From an uncultured Clostridium sp. (lineage in GTDB: Bacteria; Bacillota; Clostridia; TANB77; CAG-508): a DNA stretch of 64,000 nucleotides. A program made the translations under genes and the position numbers. The stretch covers positions 199,036-263,035 of the forward strand of contig CABVAF010000001.1 in assembly GCA_902496295.1 (NCBI GenBank), in the 5' to 3' direction. Numbering within the stretch: the stretch's first letter is position 1; the number at the start of each line of letters is the position of its first letter. Positions 33,365 to 43,423 of this stretch are shown piece by piece. Below the pieces are notes generated by a model. That model did not search any database, had not been told where the DNA came from, and saw nothing but the letters and a program-made list of their open reading frames with translations.

Positions 33365-36300
33365 TTAATATTCTCCTAATATTTCTATCCTCATTCTTGT
33401 ATAATCTTTTACTCCTAGTTCTTGTCCATCTACATTAATATCTGCTGCTAAACTTTCAATTTCATTAAATTCTCTTAACTTTAAAATATATCTTCTAAAT
33501 GTACTCAAATCATATGTAGTTACTTTTCCATCTCCATTAATGTCTCCTGATACAACTATAGTATATTCTGCACCATTATTTAATTGTAAGATATCTCCTG
33601 TAGCTACAATATCATCCTTTGATAATTCTTTATCATTTCTCTTTACAGTATAATTTTTAGTCAAATTAAATTTTTTTGCAAACTGTTCTAATTTCGTTTT
33701 TTGTCTTACATTTAGAATATAACCATTATTTATAGTATATCCGTCTGTTCCATCTTCTACAATATATATCTCTATTTCCGTTTTATTTCCAGCTTTATCT
33801 GTTGCTATAATATTATATATACCCTCTTGTGCAAGTTTTGCACCATTGCTATATTGAATGCTTGTACCATTAAATAGAACTTCAATAGATGCTAAGTTCT
33901 CATCTTTTATAACTGGTGTTGCTGAATTTGTGTAAATTTTTCCATTAACTACTCCAGAGATAACTGGTGCATCTTTATCAATGCTTGTAATTTTTATTTC
34001 TTCTTTAAACACTTGTCCTCTTCTTTCATATTCAAAAGTAAAAGTGCCATTTTTAGTGAATGTATATGTATTTTGTCCATTGTTATTAGTTACTTTTGAA
34101 TCTGAGCCTATATTTAATGTTACTGTTATGTCTTGGTTAGTAAACTCATCTGTATTTGAATAGCTTACTGTAACTGGATTTTCTTTAATGTATTTATTTA
34201 TATAGATATTTGCAAAGTCGTTTGCCCAGTCTGCTAAATAATAGGCATGTAAGCTGTTACTTACTATTAAACCTGTTTTTATATCATTTTCTTCCTCTAA
34301 GCTATTTATATATTCTGATTTTTCGTGTAATTCTTTAGCAAAATCTAAAATCTTACTTGGATAAATTATATTTAAATCTGAATTATTATTAATAGTAGTT
34401 TCTGCTTTGTTAATAAGTTCTTCTGTAGCTGTATAATAAGCCGCTCTAGAAGTAGCACTTACTGTAAGCAAATCTTCATATGAATTGCCTATATCATTTA
34501 ACATGTCTAACATTGAACTTACTTTAACATATTCTACATTAAGCTTTTCATTATTAAATGCATTTAAAATAGTAGTTCCTAATGCAAAATGTTCACTCAT
34601 CATTTCTATAGCATTTTCTTGTGTTTCTGTAGTATTACCTGAAATTGATGACATATAGTTTTTTAACTTATCTATTTGTCCTTGCATCCCATCTATGCTT
34701 GCTATCTCTTGGCTAAATTTCTCTTCGAATTCTGAGTATTTTTCTAGTGATGTATTAGAAATCGCTTCATAGAAATATTTTGTTGAAACATTATCTAAAT
34801 AAACTGGTGATGCCGTGATTGTTAATGTTCCATCTGTATTTTCAATTGCATTGCCATACATATCACTTGCGGTAAAGTCTTCATATGGAATATTTATATT
34901 ATTATTTGAATTTGTTGTCCATGCTATAATCTTAGGTTTTCCATCCTTGTTATATACATGTGCTTCTAGTCCATTTGCTAAATTAACTGTACCTATGTAT
35001 TCAGCTCCGTTAGTGTTTTCATAGTAGTTTTTCATTGTATAATAGGCTGGTTTCGGAGTATAGTCATACGTTATCAAGCCAAAGTTATGTTCTTGATTTG
35101 ATGCACTTTCTCCTATATTTCTCGAATTATATACAACTTTCTCCTTAATATTATTCTTATCATATGTTACTGTTTGCTTTAAAATTTTGTTTGCCTGCTC
35201 AATTTCCGTAAACCCTTTAGTATGGGAAGAAGCACCGTATTCAGATACGTTTATTTTATAGAATCCTCCTAAATCATTTAACATTTTAATATGTTCATTT
35301 ATCATCTTTTGAGTCCAGTTTGTATTATTAAATTCATCATATTGATGTATTGATATATTGTTTATCGTTTGGCTTTCTTGTAAAATATATTTTATAAAAT
35401 TAGTACTACTTATTTTATTTTCTTCGTCATACACTACGCCAGCTGTTCCGCCTGCTAATATTTCTATTTCTGGATTTATTTGTTTTAACTGTTCATTTAA
35501 AATTGAAACTGTTTTTATATAATACTCTATCTTTTCATCTGTTGTATATAAAAAATTAGCCTCATTTAAGATCTCATACTTCGTTATCATAGGGTATCTT
35601 TTAGCAAATGTTGTAACGAACTTTACCATTTTATCAATTTCATCTTGACTTGAGATAAGTTTGTCATCACCTAATAATTCTCCTGGATTATTAATAATCG
35701 CTATCACTTCAATATTATTTTCATTTAATTTTAATATCCAATCATCATATTTACTAAAATCATATTCTCCATTCTTATTTTCTATATTCTTCCATGAAAT
35801 GTCATCTCTAATAGTCTTGATTCCCAAGTAATTTAATAATTGAATAGTTCTTTCATCATCTATTTTGTAGTCAAAATGCGTAGATACAGCATTAGTACTA
35901 TACTCATCCAAAAATTGTTTTTTATATTCCTTTATGTATAATTTTTGAACCTTTACATCATAAAAACTGCTACTATCTTTATTTAAAGATATTGCTAAAA
36001 CATTATCTCCTTCTTTTAAATTATATTTAACAATATTATCTCCTTCTTCTAATACATATTCCTCGTCATTTATTTTTATCGTATATAAACTATTATTATC
36101 CAAATTAGTCAAGTTGACGTTAAAATCAAATATTTCTGAATTTGTATATGGTAAATCATTTTTTAAAATAATATTATAGTGTTCATCTATTAAATTATTA
36201 TCTTGACTTTCGCTTATTTCCTCTATTAATCCAAAGATATTATATCTTTTTTCTTGTATATGTATACTACTCCCACCACTTGAATTTTGTATTATTATAC

Positions 36301-36415
36301 CATTATTATTTGCAGATTCTATACACTTTAGAATAATCATAGGAATAATCTTTATTATTAATACTATAATTAAAATTATTATAAAAATAGTAATTATAAC
36401 TCTTTTTCCCTTCAT
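33365..36415 (-). CDS. Membrane-anchored GH-A glycosidase with C-terminal dockerin
   Basis: A 1016-residue extracellular protein. One N-terminal membrane helix (about 6-30) anchors it. A beta-sandwich (about 60-165) leads to a beta/alpha barrel (about 170-480) with the clan GH-A pair: acid/base E285 in YEILNEANF and nucleophile E392 in INVSEYGAS. An alpha-helical stretch (about 545-735) and beta-sandwich regions follow. Residues about 955-1016 are a type I dockerin with two calcium loops, DINGDGKVTTYD and DINVDGQELGVKD. The family is GH39- or GH5-like. Being inside the polysaccharide operon it probably trims or remodels the polymer. Confidence 0.85.
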   Translation of the reverse strand: MKGKRVIITIFIIILIIVLIIKIIPMIILKCIESANNNGIIIQNSSGGSSIHIQEKRYNIFGLIEEISESQDNNLIDEHYNIILKNDLPYTNSEIFDFNVNLTNLDNNSLYTIKINDEEYVLEEGDNIVKYNLKEGDNVLAISLNKDSSSFYDVKVQKLYIKEYKKQFLDEYSTNAVSTHFDYKIDDERTIQLLNYLGIKTIRDDISWKNIENKNGEYDFSKYDDWILKLNENNIEVIAIINNPGELLGDDKLISSQDEIDKMVKFVTTFAKRYPMITKYEILNEANFLYTTDEKIEYYIKTVSILNEQLKQINPEIEILAGGTAGVVYDEENKISSTNFIKYILQESQTINNISIHQYDEFNNTNWTQKMINEHIKMLNDLGGFYKINVSEYGASSHTKGFTEIEQANKILKQTVTYDKNNIKEKVVYNSRNIGESASNQEHNFGLITYDYTPKPAYYTMKNYYENTNGAEYIGTVNLANGLEAHVYNKDGKPKIIAWTTNSNNNINIPYEDFTASDMYGNAIENTDGTLTITASPVYLDNVSTKYFYEAISNTSLEKYSEFEEKFSQEIASIDGMQGQIDKLKNYMSSISGNTTETQENAIEMMSEHFALGTTILNAFNNEKLNVEYVKVSSMLDMLNDIGNSYEDLLTVSATSRAAYYTATEELINKAETTINNNSDLNIIYPSKILDFAKELHEKSEYINSLEEENDIKTGLIVSNSLHAYYLADWANDFANIYINKYIKENPVTVSYSNTDEFTNQDITVTLNIGSDSKVTNNNGQNTYTFTKNGTFTFEYERRGQVFKEEIKITSIDKDAPVISGVVNGKIYTNSATPVIKDENLASIEVLFNGTSIQYSNGAKLAQEGIYNIIATDKAGNKTEIEIYIVEDGTDGYTINNGYILNVRQKTKLEQFAKKFNLTKNYTVKRNDKELSKDDIVATGDILQLNNGAEYTIVVSGDINGDGKVTTYDLSTFRRYILKLREFNEIESLAADINVDGQELGVKDYTRMRIEILGEY

Positions 36416-36473
36416 TTTTCCTCCTTTTATATCATAGGATTTATCTTTAGATATAATATATCATAATTAATAT

Positions 36474-37091
36474 TTATTTCCACTGTATATTTTCTCTTAT
36501 TACTTTCGCTGGCACTCCAGCTACTATCGAATTTGCCGGAACATCCTTAGTTACAATTGCTCCTGCCGCAACGACTGCTCCATCGCCAATGGTTACACCC
36601 TTCATAATGATTGCTCTTGTCCCTATCCAAACGTGATTTCCAATTGTTATTGGTTTTATCATTTTATCTTCCTGTCCTATAATCTCATGAGCATCCGTAT
36701 CTCTTATTATTACATCTCTAGCAATTACTACATCATTTCCTATTTTGATATTCCCCGCACAAATAAGCTGTACAAATGCATTGAAATATCCTTTATTTAA
36801 CTCCAATTTTGCATTATCAAATATTCTAATATCTGAACCAATGCCAACTGAAAAATTTCCGTTAATCTTCAATTCAGAATTTTTCCCCATACTAATCCTT
36901 GTTTCTTGTCTTGATTTCGGATTTTCTTTACTTCCTACTATTAACATTCCTTCACCACTAATTTTCGCTGTTTTATCAATATTTACTCTTGTATATCTAT
37001 ATATCTTTAAATTTTGCTTTTTTAATAATCTATATACTGTTTTTATTAAAGAAATATCTCTTTTCATATTTATTTTAATTCCTTCCTTCAA
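36474..37091 (-). CDS. Hexapeptide-repeat acyltransferase
   Basis: A 205-residue left-handed beta-helix acyltransferase of the WbbJ/maltose O-acetyltransferase type. The hexapeptide repeats run from about residue 70 onward (IKIGNDVVIARDVIIRD, ITIGNHVWIGTRAIIMKG), with the catalytic His in DTDAHEI and a closing AGVPAKVIREN. It should O- or N-acetylate a sugar of the polymer. Start choice is uncertain: TTG 37091 has GGAG six bases upstream, ATG 37067 has GGAAGG but at thirteen. Confidence 0.85.
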   Translation of the reverse strand: MKEGIKINMKRDISLIKTVYRLLKKQNLKIYRYTRVNIDKTAKISGEGMLIVGSKENPKSRQETRISMGKNSELKINGNFSVGIGSDIRIFDNAKLELNKGYFNAFVQLICAGNIKIGNDVVIARDVIIRDTDAHEIIGQEDKMIKPITIGNHVWIGTRAIIMKGVTIGDGAVVAAGAIVTKDVPANSIVAGVPAKVIRENIQWK

Positions 37092-37194
37092 TTATATCTC
37101 CAATTCTAAAAATTTAATATAACATCAAAGTCAAATTTTAAATTTATACTCTACATTTTATTGAAGCAAATTTTAACAATACTAAAAATTATAA

Positions 37195-38370
37195 TTATTT
37201 TTGTACTATATGATTTTTTAATCGCTTAAGAGCATTCTTAATCTTGCTAGATAATTTTCGTTTGCAAACTCTTTCAGTATATCTTTTTATATTGAAATTC
37301 CTTTTTTGGTATTTTTTGAAAAAAGTCTTTATATATTTATTTTTGTTTGCACTAGTCACCATACTTACATTATTTTTAATAGCTTCTTGCAAATTAATCT
37401 CTTTATATCTCATTTTATCACTTATTGAGTTAAACAATTCTATTCCTCTATTAGAATTAACTACAACCAATGAAGTTCCTTTATTATCATCAAATTCTGG
37501 CAATATTTTCTCTATTCCCCACAAATCTGCCAATGTTATATCTGAATTTCTATTTATTTTTTTAAATTTACAATCATAGCATGAATCTCTAAGAATTACA
37601 TCCTTTAAAAAAAGTCTTAAATATGTATCTTTTAAATTATTATTTGTATAAATTGTATCATCATTGAAAGTCACTTTAATATAATAATTTTTCCATCCTT
37701 TTTCTTTATTTCTAAACTCTATTTTTTTAATTTTTTGATTATATTCTTTCTCTAGGAATTCTTTATATAACTCCCAAACTTTAGGTGAAGGAACTCCGTG
37801 GCAGATTAGATCTTGTGTGTAGAGCTTTTTATAATCTTTATTTAAAAATGTATATAATCCTTCTATTTGGCATGGTGTACCAGTAAAAAGAACCATCCTT
37901 CCACTATTTAATAATTCTTTCGTCTTTGCATACATTTTGTTTATATCACTTTGTACATATTTAGAAGTATATAGTTTATATAAGTCTTTTTCGTTTTCTA
38001 CACATATATGTTTTACTTTATAATCATTATCAAATGCTGCTCCTATAACTGCCCCTTTTTGTTTTAAAATTTCTAAAGCCAATAGTGAAAATATTCCTCC
38101 TGAAGAACTATGTTTTCTTATGTTTTCGTCTAAGTTTATACATGCATATGCTTTTATTTCATTATTATTACTACAACTATTGGTTATTGGACAAACTTTC
38201 CTACATAAACCACATTTAACACATTTATCTTCATCAATTATTGGATATTTAAAACCTTTTTCGTCATCTTCCATTTTAATTGCTTTCTTAGGACAAATGT
38301 TAAAGCACGCTTGACATCCACAACATTTAGGTTTATTTTGTTCTATTTTAAAGTTTAATATTTTCTCCAT
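37195..38370 (-). CDS. FrhB-like ferredoxin-domain protein of the polysaccharide locus
   Basis: A 391-residue protein with two 4Fe-4S ferredoxin motifs at the N-terminus (CCGCQACFNICPKKAIKM and CVKCGLCRKVCP) and the C-terminal domain of coenzyme F420 hydrogenase/dehydrogenase beta subunits (FTGTPCQIEGL, DLICHGVPSPKVWE, SDITLADLWGI). Such proteins are common in capsule loci next to pyruvyltransferase-family genes; their reaction there is not established. A second copy lies at 46480-47685. Confidence 0.88.
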   Translation of the reverse strand: MEKILNFKIEQNKPKCCGCQACFNICPKKAIKMEDDEKGFKYPIIDEDKCVKCGLCRKVCPITNSCSNNNEIKAYACINLDENIRKHSSSGGIFSLLALEILKQKGAVIGAAFDNDYKVKHICVENEKDLYKLYTSKYVQSDINKMYAKTKELLNSGRMVLFTGTPCQIEGLYTFLNKDYKKLYTQDLICHGVPSPKVWELYKEFLEKEYNQKIKKIEFRNKEKGWKNYYIKVTFNDDTIYTNNNLKDTYLRLFLKDVILRDSCYDCKFKKINRNSDITLADLWGIEKILPEFDDNKGTSLVVVNSNRGIELFNSISDKMRYKEINLQEAIKNNVSMVTSANKNKYIKTFFKKYQKRNFNIKRYTERVCKRKLSSKIKNALKRLKNHIVQK

Positions 38371-38378
38371 ATTTTATG

Positions 38379-39566
38379 TTATATCCACCCTTCGTCTATT
38401 TTTTTTGCGTCATTTCTTTTTCTAAAAATCAACTTTTTAATAAACCTCTTTATTGGCATTATTATGCTTTTGGCTAGTGCTACAAAATAAACTGAAATAG
38501 GTATTTTTATATTATTATTTTTGTATTCATTATATATTTCTTTAAAATAAAAGTTCTTTTGCTTTTGTATCAACATATCTGCTAAAAACTTATTCCTATT
38601 TTTATAAAAGTAATTTAAGCTAAATACTTTTTCATATTTACTAATTTTACCTATCGAATCTAGCTCTAATTGAGTTCTTTTACATTTTGGACAATATCCA
38701 CAGTTCCTATCTTCATCTATACATACATTTAGCCAATCATATGTAACAGGATATTTTACTATTTCTTTTATTTTTTCTAGTCTCGAAACACCTACTCCAT
38801 CAGAATAAAATTGTACATTTTCATTTGATAAACACTGCACATTTAAAATGTCATAATATGCTGTACTTTCTGTACTTATTTTTGTATCATCAAAATCATC
38901 TCCAGCAGATGCATAATAATATTTTGAGAAAAGCTTTTGTATAGCTAGTACACATGCCAAACTTCTAAAAGTATGTGTTGCTATATGTGACATCATTAAA
39001 AACTCATTCATATTTGTATCTACGCATACAAACTTGCAATTATTATCCTCAGCAAATTTTCTCGCCTTTTCTTTTCTTACATTGTATAGATTCCTTGCTT
39101 CTTCGCCTCCAAATCTACCACTTGCTCCTGCATTAAAAAATGTCAAATGCGTTATATTAAACTCTTTTTCTTCCAAATTTGTATTTTTCAACATCGTATA
39201 GAATGAGTCTACTCCACAAGATACTCCTGTACCAACAGCATTTTCATGAACTAGAGTACTATTATCTAATTTACTACTAATTTGTATCTTTTTCTTTCCA
39301 AACTTTTTGCATAGAAGTGGAATTAAACATTTATCTAGTTGATAATATAATTTTGAAGATATACACCCTTCTACTACTATATTCAGCTCGTGCTTAATAG
39401 CATATGGCAATACTGCTATTAAAAAAGCATCTTCTTTTTCATTACATAAATATTTTTTATACTCTTCTTCTACTTCAAACCACATTTCATATGGCTTTTC
39501 TGCTAAAATTTCAGCACATAATCTATTATCTTTAATATATGATTGATTGATTGTTAACGTTTCCAA
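38379..39566 (-). CDS. QueC-like PP-loop protein of unknown function
   Basis: A 395-residue protein with an ATP pyrophosphatase PP-loop, VSCGVDSF at about 115-122, and a likely four-cysteine zinc site (C282, C289, C292, C295 in NCGYCPKCKRTQ), the same order as in QueC. The N-terminal hundred residues and the basic C-terminal tail (MPIKRFIKKLIFRKR) are not part of QueC. It is not next to other queuosine genes but between the flippase and an FrhB-like gene, so it probably activates a carboxylate or amide on a sugar or other precursor. Start is TTG 39566 after AGGAG. Confidence 0.75.
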   Translation of the reverse strand: METLTINQSYIKDNRLCAEILAEKPYEMWFEVEEEYKKYLCNEKEDAFLIAVLPYAIKHELNIVVEGCISSKLYYQLDKCLIPLLCKKFGKKKIQISSKLDNSTLVHENAVGTGVSCGVDSFYTMLKNTNLEEKEFNITHLTFFNAGASGRFGGEEARNLYNVRKEKARKFAEDNNCKFVCVDTNMNEFLMMSHIATHTFRSLACVLAIQKLFSKYYYASAGDDFDDTKISTESTAYYDILNVQCLSNENVQFYSDGVGVSRLEKIKEIVKYPVTYDWLNVCIDEDRNCGYCPKCKRTQLELDSIGKISKYEKVFSLNYFYKNRNKFLADMLIQKQKNFYFKEIYNEYKNNNIKIPISVYFVALAKSIIMPIKRFIKKLIFRKRNDAKKIDEGWI

Positions 39567-39567
39567 T

Positions 39568-41109
39568 TTATTTTTCTCCTTTTTTTAATAGCTTCTTTAC
39601 AAAGATTTTTTTAACCTCTTTATATTCTTCTGTTTTGAAAACAAAAATTAAAAATATTATAGATGTAATTATTAGTATTAATATTCCTTTTACAATAAGT
39701 CCCCAAAAACCTTGAATATTAATATATTGTAAAAACAAATAACAAATGGCTAAATTGATTCCAAATACAATAGCATAATATATATATCTAAAATAAAACT
39801 TTCTACATTTAGTTTTAAACCTAAGCTTATGCAATAAGTATGGATCAAAGAATGTAGTTATAAATAACCTTGCTATAGCTGTTGCAAACAATACCCCAAA
39901 TATTCCCCAAAATTGTACAAATATAATTGACAAAACAACATTAACAATTGCTGATATTATTGGTACTAATCTGCCTTCTTTAAATATTCCCATTGTAGTT
40001 CTAAATGTATAATTGATAAATCTCATTCCATCAATATACATATTTACTCCTAATATTATTGCAATCAATCCACTTAGAACATATTCTTCCCCCAGCCATA
40101 TAGTAATAAAATCATTGATTAATAATATAATTACCGTCGATACCATTCCACAAATTACAAATGCTATGAAAAGCATTTGATAAAAAACGCTTTCTTGTTT
40201 TTTTATATCTTCCCCAGCATTTAAATTTCCAACACTTGCTGTAAATGCATTAAAGAAGGAGGTTAAAAAACTATTAATTGCATTTGTTATAGTTGTATAA
40301 TTAGATAACAATCCTACTTCTGAAACTCCTACAAAGGCAGAAATTATAATATTATCTGTTCCTGTAGACAAAGTGTTTCCCAATTTATATAAAATTAAAG
40401 ACTTGACATCTTTAAATATATTTTTTTCTTCTTGTTTTGATATTTTTCTATATTCCTTATCTTTTATAAAAGGATACATTTTGTTAGCCAGCATTGATGA
40501 GATAAAATTGTCTAAAAATGTAAAAGCTATTTGTACTAATAAATATAAAATATAATTTCTAGTAAATAATAGAATAACTATTTGTATTATATTTTGTATT
40601 ATTACTGACACTAGATTAATTATAGTTGTAATGTACTCTTTCTGATAACCTATTATTATAGATTTCTTATATGTAAAGAAATACGAAATTGTAGAATTAA
40701 CCAAAAACAATATATATATATAATAAATATTTTCCTTTATATCTGGAACATCTTTCACTATATATTTCAATGCAGGTATAATTACTATTCCTATCGCTAA
40801 TATAACAATTCCTATAAATATATATGCTTTTCTATAAAAATTCAAATACGTTTTTATCTTTTCTTGGTCATTTTGAGCAATTGGCTTATATAGCTTATAT
40901 ATTATTGCACTTCCTATGCCTAATTCTGCAAATGATAGCATTGTTAATATATTAGTAAATAAGCCATTAATACCCAAATATTCTGTACTTAATATCCTAA
41001 TAAATACAGTTCTACATATAAATTGTAATACAAATATTAATATTTTTGATAACAATGCCAATGTTGAATTTATTGTAGTATTCCTTATTCTTGAAGTCTT
41101 CTCTCCCAT
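39568..41109 (-). CDS. Wzx-type polysaccharide flippase
   Basis: A 513-residue membrane protein with 12-14 hydrophobic helices and the N-terminal RNTTINSTLALLSKILIFVLQF region typical of the polysaccharide transport (MOP) family. It should flip the undecaprenyl-linked repeat unit to the outer face for polymerisation by the EpsG/Wzy-like protein encoded at 47698-48765. ATG 41109 has AAAGGAAC upstream. Confidence 0.93.
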   Translation of the reverse strand: MGEKTSRIRNTTINSTLALLSKILIFVLQFICRTVFIRILSTEYLGINGLFTNILTMLSFAELGIGSAIIYKLYKPIAQNDQEKIKTYLNFYRKAYIFIGIVILAIGIVIIPALKYIVKDVPDIKENIYYIYILFLVNSTISYFFTYKKSIIIGYQKEYITTIINLVSVIIQNIIQIVILLFTRNYILYLLVQIAFTFLDNFISSMLANKMYPFIKDKEYRKISKQEEKNIFKDVKSLILYKLGNTLSTGTDNIIISAFVGVSEVGLLSNYTTITNAINSFLTSFFNAFTASVGNLNAGEDIKKQESVFYQMLFIAFVICGMVSTVIILLINDFITIWLGEEYVLSGLIAIILGVNMYIDGMRFINYTFRTTMGIFKEGRLVPIISAIVNVVLSIIFVQFWGIFGVLFATAIARLFITTFFDPYLLHKLRFKTKCRKFYFRYIYYAIVFGINLAICYLFLQYINIQGFWGLIVKGILILIITSIIFLIFVFKTEEYKEVKKIFVKKLLKKGEK

Positions 41110-41143
41110 ATTATGTTCCTTTCTTTTACTGTTTATTAATACA

Positions 41144-42244
41144 TTAACTTTCTATATTTAAGGCTTTTATTAGAAAACCATTTGCTTTTTTTCTCTCTTT
41201 TTCTAATATATCATAAGTATTTGTATAGTCAAGTTTTAACTGTTCATTTCTTAATTTCCCACTAAACCATCTATCTTTTAAGTCAAATTTATCTAACAAA
41301 GTTTCTAACCTTGAATTCATTTTTACATTTGAGTCCTCTCGATCAAATACAATAAATGGTCTTTTATATAACATAGCAAAAACACAAGAATGGAATGAAT
41401 CTGTACATATTAAGAAAGCATTTTTTTCTAAATATAAAAATTCACTAGGACCTACTGCATAAAAAGGGCTATTCATATCAAATATATTGATTATTTGGCA
41501 ATTGTTTTCATTTGCAATCCTTTCTATCTCTGTAGCTCTTTCTTTTGATAACTCACCCAAGAAATAGTTTAATACAAATTTGTTGGTATTTAACTCTTTA
41601 GGTTTTTGAGAAACTTTATTCCATTCCTCTGATGTCAACAACATCGTAGGATCTACTAACACTTCTACATCTTGTCTTCCTGTTAATTCTTTTATTATTT
41701 CCTTACCTCTTTCTTCTCTTACAGACAATTTTGGAATTTCCTTTAACCATTTACTGTAATCGTCCTTCATATTACTATTTATGCTAGATGTACCAAAACT
41801 TGGTGAAAATGCTATTCTTTTAGTAGCATCAGCAAATTGTAAAAAATTAACATGTGAATTTTCTTTATAATTTGAGTTCCATATTTGATCACTTCCACAA
41901 ATAAAATAATCATAATCTTTATTAATATTCTCATTTATCTCTACATTTGAAATACTAAATTTTGAATACTTAATATTTTTTTTATTAAATTTTTTAAATT
42001 TTTTTAATCTCTTTAAAAAGTTACAATTTTCTTTTCTTTTATAACCTACTATAACTTTTACGTAAGTCTTTATCTTTCTTTTTACTTCTCCTATTTTGTA
42101 ACTTTTAATTTTTTGATTCTTATAATTATGAATTGTTTCCACTTCTACATTTTTATATTTCTTTAGACATTCTTGTACTGCATAATTTTGAAGTCTGTTT
42201 CCTAAATTTTCGCCTTCAGTTATTGTAATTATTCCTATTCTCAT
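41144..42244 (-). CDS. Polysaccharide pyruvyl transferase family protein
   Basis: A 366-residue protein of the CsaB/polysaccharide pyruvyltransferase superfamily. It starts RIGIITITEGENLGNRLQNYA and has FICGSDQIWNSNY, a central VLVDPTMLL block and TDSFHSCVFAMLYKRPFIVF near the C-terminus. Members transfer pyruvate from PEP onto a sugar to form a ketal, though not all have been tested. A paralogue lies at 45395-46483. AGGAGG precedes the ATG. Confidence 0.9.
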   Translation of the reverse strand: MRIGIITITEGENLGNRLQNYAVQECLKKYKNVEVETIHNYKNQKIKSYKIGEVKRKIKTYVKVIVGYKRKENCNFLKRLKKFKKFNKKNIKYSKFSISNVEINENINKDYDYFICGSDQIWNSNYKENSHVNFLQFADATKRIAFSPSFGTSSINSNMKDDYSKWLKEIPKLSVREERGKEIIKELTGRQDVEVLVDPTMLLTSEEWNKVSQKPKELNTNKFVLNYFLGELSKERATEIERIANENNCQIINIFDMNSPFYAVGPSEFLYLEKNAFLICTDSFHSCVFAMLYKRPFIVFDREDSNVKMNSRLETLLDKFDLKDRWFSGKLRNEQLKLDYTNTYDILEKERKKANGFLIKALNIES

Positions 42245-42247
42245 TGT

Positions 42248-43390
42248 CTAAACCTCCAACAGTTTTTTTATATCATTATCCCATTCTTTATTAGCTCTTT
42301 TTAAATTCTCTATAAGTTTATTTTTTAAATTCTCGTCATTAATTAATAATTTTATCTTATTATAAAAATCGATTTTATCAAATTCACACAATAAGCCATT
42401 TTCACTATCTTTTATCTGCTCTCTAACACAATCTAAATTAGTAACAATAATTGGCTTTTCCAAAATTCTAGCTTCAGCAATTGCTATTCCGTAGCCTTCA
42501 TGTCTAGAAGGCTGAACATAAATATCACACTTTAAAAAATATGGATATGGATTTTCTTTCATACCTAAAAGAATAACATTATTGGATAATTCTCTTACTC
42601 TGATCTCTTTTGATATATTTTCGTATAAACTCCCTGTCCCAATTATATACCATTTAAATTCTATTGCAGCATCTTTTAATAGTTTAGCAACCTCTAACAA
42701 CAAGTCATATCCCTTTTGATATTCTAACCTTCCAACTGTCAAAAGCTTAAAGCAATTTTCCTTCATTTCCTCTATATTTTCTTTTGACAATTCAATAATT
42801 TTTTTACTATCTATAATATTTCTAAATAATTCTAATTTATCTCTATATTTGGGATATATTTCTCTAACTCTTCGTTCGCATGCTTCAGAAACACAAAATA
42901 TCTTGTCATACTGATTAATATATGTTTCAACACTATTTAACCAATCAATTTTTTCATCATGTATAAAGATTATTTTTTTATTTGACTTTATTTTTTCTAC
43001 TACATATCCAGTTCCAATATAACCATAGCCATGGAAATCTATTGCTATGTCATATACGTCTCCTTGTTGTTGTACATTTTGTAATATTGCTTCATACTTG
43101 TCTATATTCTTTTTTCTTAGTAGTTTACAAATAAGTTTAAACTTTAAAGTTTGATATGTAATATTTTTAATTGTTAGTTTATCAAGATAAAGATATTGTT
43201 TTTTATCCAATACTTCTATTATTTTTACTTGCTCTGGTATGTTTTTTAAATAAATACCTTCTTTTTTTAATAGTCCCAAAGTAATGGATACATCTTGATA
43301 TTTTATTAGTTCATTTAAGAGGTTAAGCAAGGCAACTTCTGTTCCTCCAGACTCCATCTTTTTTGCCATTATAAAGATTTTTCTTTGCAT
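42248..43390 (-). CDS. Glycosyltransferase family 4 protein
   Basis: A 380-residue GT-B glycosyltransferase. The N-terminal half begins KIFIMAKKMESGGTEVALLNLL and the C-terminal half has LLTVGRLEYQKGYDLLLEVA and the donor-binding PSRHEGYGIAIAEA (the E-x7-E motif). It is cytoplasmic and adds one sugar of the repeat unit. I place the start at ATG 43390, eight bases after GGGAG, rather than fifteen bases further up. Confidence 0.92.
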   Translation of the reverse strand: MQRKIFIMAKKMESGGTEVALLNLLNELIKYQDVSITLGLLKKEGIYLKNIPEQVKIIEVLDKKQYLYLDKLTIKNITYQTLKFKLICKLLRKKNIDKYEAILQNVQQQGDVYDIAIDFHGYGYIGTGYVVEKIKSNKKIIFIHDEKIDWLNSVETYINQYDKIFCVSEACERRVREIYPKYRDKLELFRNIIDSKKIIELSKENIEEMKENCFKLLTVGRLEYQKGYDLLLEVAKLLKDAAIEFKWYIIGTGSLYENISKEIRVRELSNNVILLGMKENPYPYFLKCDIYVQPSRHEGYGIAIAEARILEKPIIVTNLDCVREQIKDSENGLLCEFDKIDFYNKIKLLINDENLKNKLIENLKRANKEWDNDIKKLLEV

Positions 43391-43423
43391 ATTTCTAGCT
43401 CCCATTTTAGTTTTAATGTTTCT

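Noticed and set aside
33355..33379. Hairpin TTAGGAGAA/TTCTCCTAA as terminator of the dockerin gene
   Set aside because: The stem is good but no T run follows on the minus strand, and the next gene continues in the same direction.
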